Assembly: GCA_020226215.1 (NCBI GenBank) | Contig: CM035226.1 | Span: 90,172,895-90,236,894 of the forward strand | From: Sindora glabra | Lineage: Eukaryota; Streptophyta; Magnoliopsida; Fabales; Fabaceae | Reading direction: 5' to 3' | Length of the DNA stretch: 64,000 nt | In this document: in pieces, positions 62,301 through 64,000 of the stretch | Layout: every line of letters begins with the position of its first letter | Numbering within the stretch: the stretch's first letter is position 1 | Made by a program: the position numbers and the translations under genes | The notes under the pieces: generated by a model | Told to the model about the DNA's origin: nothing | The model's input: the letters and a program-made list of their open reading frames with translations, nothing else | Database searches by the model: none

Positions 62301-64000
62301 CTATAAACAGTCTTTGCAATTCAAAGATTTGGATAGAGAAAAGAAAAATGTCACCATTCATGTTACAAGAGATGGAAGTAGAAAACAGGTCTCAATTTAT
62401 GATTTAGTGGTTGGAGATATTGTCCATCTATCAATCGGAGATGTAATTCCCGCAGATGGATTGTTCATATCAGGTTATAGCTTATCTATTGATGAATCAA
62501 GCTTATCAGGTGAGAGTGAGCCAGTGAGTGTAAATCAGCGGAAGCCCTTTCTTCTGTCTGGAACCACGGTACAAGATGGGTCTGCTAAGATGCTAGTGAC
62601 TTCTGTTGGTATGAGAACTGAATGGGGAAGATTGATGACTACTCTGAATGAAGCTGGTGACGATGAGACACCACTTCAGGTCAAACTAAATGGAGTTGCA
62701 ACCATTATTGGGAAGATTGGCTTGGCTTTTGCGGTGGTAACATTCTTGGTTCTCACTTGTCGGTTCTTGGTGAAGAAAATTGCTCATCATAAGATTACTA
62801 AGTGGTCTTTAGATGATGCATCTAATCTCCTAAACTATTTTGCTACTGCTGTTATTATAATAGTTGTGGCAGTTCCTGAGGGCCTGCCATTGGCAGTGAC
62901 ATTAAGTCTTGCCTTTGCAATGAAAAAATTGATGAATGATAAGGCACTTGTCAGGCACCTATCTGCCTGTGAGACAATGGGTTCTGCTAGTTGCATTTGC
63001 ACAGATAAAACAGGCACTTTGACAACAAATCACATGGTTGTGGACAAAATCTGGATTTGTGATGAAACTAAGGATATGAAAAACAAGGATGCTAACAGAG
63101 CATTGAAGTCGTCAATCTCTGATCAAATGTTTGACCTATTTCTGCAATCTATATTCCAAAATACAAGCTCAGAGGTAGTCAAAGGAGAAAATGGAAAGAA
63201 TAAGATCATGGGTACTCCAACTGAAACCGCATTACTAGAATTTGGCTTGCTTCTGGGAGGTGATTCTAAGGCTTACAATGAAAGGTACAAGATAGTAAAG
63301 ATTGAACCTTTCAATTCAAACAGAAAAAAGATGTCAGTGCTTGTAGCTCTTCCTGGTGGTTCGAACATGTTTCGAGCATTCTGTAAAGGAGCATCAGAAA
63401 TAGTCTTGAAATTGTGCGACAAAGTTGTCAATGCTGACGGTGAAGTGGTCCATCTGCACGAAGAACAAAGAAAATCAGTCTCAGAAGTTATTGATGGATT
63501 TGCATCTGAAGCTCTAAGAACTCTCTGCGTTGCTTTTAAGGACATTGAGGGATCTTCTAAAGGTGTTGGCATTCCTGAAGATAATTACACATTAATAGCT
63601 ATTATTGGGATCAAGGACCCGGTGAGACCTGGTGTAAAAGAAGCTGTAAAGACTTGTTTGGCAGCTGGGATTAATGTGAGGATGGTCACCGGTGATAACA
63701 TAAACACTGCTAAAGCAATAGCTAGAGAATGTGGCATCTTGACAGATGGTATTGCCATTGAAGGGCCAGAGTTTCGCAACATGACACCACAGGAGATGGA
63801 GGAGATAATTCCAAAACTACAGGTATTGTTTTACTGATTCGGAGATAATTCAATGTTCATCATGGATGGAAAGTTTATAAATACATTACTTTCTTAACCT
63901 GTACAGGTAATGGCTCGATCTTTGCCCCTGGACAAGCATACCTTAGTAACCCATTTGAGAAATGACTTTGAAGAAGTAGTGGCAGTGACAGGTGATGGCA
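59131..64000 (+). CDS. ACA4/11-like: Autoinhibited P-type IIB Ca2+-transporting ATPase (ACA4/ACA11-like), 3' end outside window
   Basis: It pumps Ca2+ out of the cytosol at the cost of ATP. Exons are 59131-59304, 61737-61791, 61880-63822 and 63907 onward, all with GT/AG borders. The start ATG has a good context (AAAACCATGG). About 755 residues of an expected 1,020-1,040 are present. Residues 20-60 (RRWRSAVSIVKNPRRRFRM and onward) are the basic calmodulin-binding autoinhibitory region. Membrane segments M1-M4 lie at about 172-188, 200-216, 352-375 and 394-425, with PEGL at 409-412 in M4. The actuator loop has SGES (286-289), the phosphorylated Asp is D452 in DKTGT, the nucleotide-binding domain has KGAS (579) and the hinge TGDN (680-683). 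M5-M10 lie beyond the window. Similarity is closest to the ACA4/ACA11 group, known in Arabidopsis from vacuolar membranes; membrane location here is inferred. No disabling change is seen. Confidence 0.95.
59305..61736 (+). other. Ca2+-ATPase intron 1 (2.43 kb)
   Basis: A long AT-rich first intron bounded by GT (59305) and TTGACCAG (ending 61736). It contains a (TTA)n tract and several T-runs. Short frames inside (for example 60063-60311 and 60850-61070 on either strand) have no recognisable similarity. Long first introns are common in plant ACA genes; no separate gene or transposon domain is visible. Confidence 0.85.
61299..61322. repeat. (TTA)n microsatellite in intron 1
   Basis: About eight TTA units. 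Confidence 0.85.
61737..61791 (+). CDS. ACA4/11-like: Ca2+-ATPase exon 2 (55 bases)
   Basis: It encodes EKIRVALYVQKAALHFID, the end of the calmodulin-binding region, plus the first base of an Ala codon completed in exon 3. Splice sites are AG at 61735-61736 and GT at 61792-61793. A frame running through this exon into intron 2 and exon 3 looks open from 61759, but it would insert about 29 unrelated residues and omit exon 1. Confidence 0.9.
61880..63822 (+). CDS. ACA4/11-like: Ca2+-ATPase exon 3 (1,943 bases)
   Basis: The large central exon runs from AAKRGGYML to EIIPKLQ, carrying M1-M4, the actuator domain, the phosphorylation site and most of the nucleotide-binding domain. It starts after ATACAG (61879) and ends phase 0 before GTATTG at 63823. 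Confidence 0.95.
63907..64000 (+). CDS. ACA4/11-like: Ca2+-ATPase exon 4, cut by the window end
   Basis: It begins VMARSLPLDKHTLV and reaches VVAVTGDG, the start of the TGDGxNDxP hinge motif, where the window ends. The preceding intron is 84 bases (63823-63906). Confidence 0.9.

Noticed and set aside
61759..63837. Long uninterrupted frame of 692 codons taken as the full N-terminus of the Ca2+-ATPase
   Set aside because: Its first part reads through exon 2 in the correct frame but then translates intron 2 (61792-61879), and its end translates the start of intron 3. Splice signals and family alignment support exons at 59131-59304, 61737-61791 and 61880-63822.

Overview
This is eudicot nuclear DNA. 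Most of the window is a graveyard of transposable elements in very AT-rich sequence. The only clearly functional gene enters at the right edge: a spliced P-type Ca2+-ATPase of the plant autoinhibited (ACA) family, with small GT-AG-bounded exons and long AT-rich introns. The element families (caulimovirid endogenous virus, plant L1-type LINEs with a DUF4283-like ORF1, Copia/LTR solo copies, a Helitron helicase relic) also point to a flowering plant. I cannot name the species.

Layout. Bases 1-6375 hold a decayed endogenous pararetrovirus (Caulimoviridae). It has a tRNA-Met primer-binding site near the left edge. A polyprotein region (coat-like, aspartic protease, reverse transcriptase, RNase H) is broken by stops and frameshifts, and a second long frame is broken only by stops. 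A TATA box and a poly(A) signal follow. The copy ends at a second copy of the primer-binding-site sequence, fused directly to a (TA)n tract. Bases 6376-12108 are AT-rich with microsatellites, a 90-bp tandem repeat and a possible CACTA-type remnant. Bases 12109-19519 are a full-length LINE bounded by a 16-bp target-site duplication; its reverse-transcriptase region is interrupted by a 1.55-kb LTR mini-element with 380-bp LTRs and its own 5-bp duplication. Bases 20480-21806 are a foldback element.

Bases 22350-25205 are a 5'-truncated LINE. Its tail plus about 1.9 kb of downstream DNA is duplicated in tandem (24944-27120 and 27121-29341). Short GGCAAC/GTTGCC hairpin repeats follow (31270-31680). 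Three solo LTRs of one 1.6-kb family lie within 7.8 kb in +, -, + orientation (31918-33521, 36014-37641, 37974-39669), each with a different perfect 5-bp duplication.

Bases 43200-43690 carry a reverse-strand Pif1-type helicase fragment of Helitron origin, beside a diverged satellite-like array (44050-45800). A reverse-strand LINE spans about 45931-51890, and a fourth, truncated forward LINE spans 53560-56290. Two inverted-repeat elements lie at 56302-57295 and 57341-57528.

The right end carries the ACA gene: exon 1 59131-59304, exon 2 61737-61791, exon 3 61880-63822, and exon 4 from 63907 to beyond the window. The encoded protein has the N-terminal basic calmodulin-binding autoinhibitory region, the first four membrane segments, the DKTGT phosphorylation site and the nucleotide-binding domain, with no break in the coding sequence seen here. 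It best matches the ACA4/ACA11 group. The transposable elements upstream do not cooperate with it functionally as far as the sequence shows; they form its 5' intergenic neighbourhood. All coordinates were read by eye, so element edges not fixed by a duplication or a splice site are approximate.
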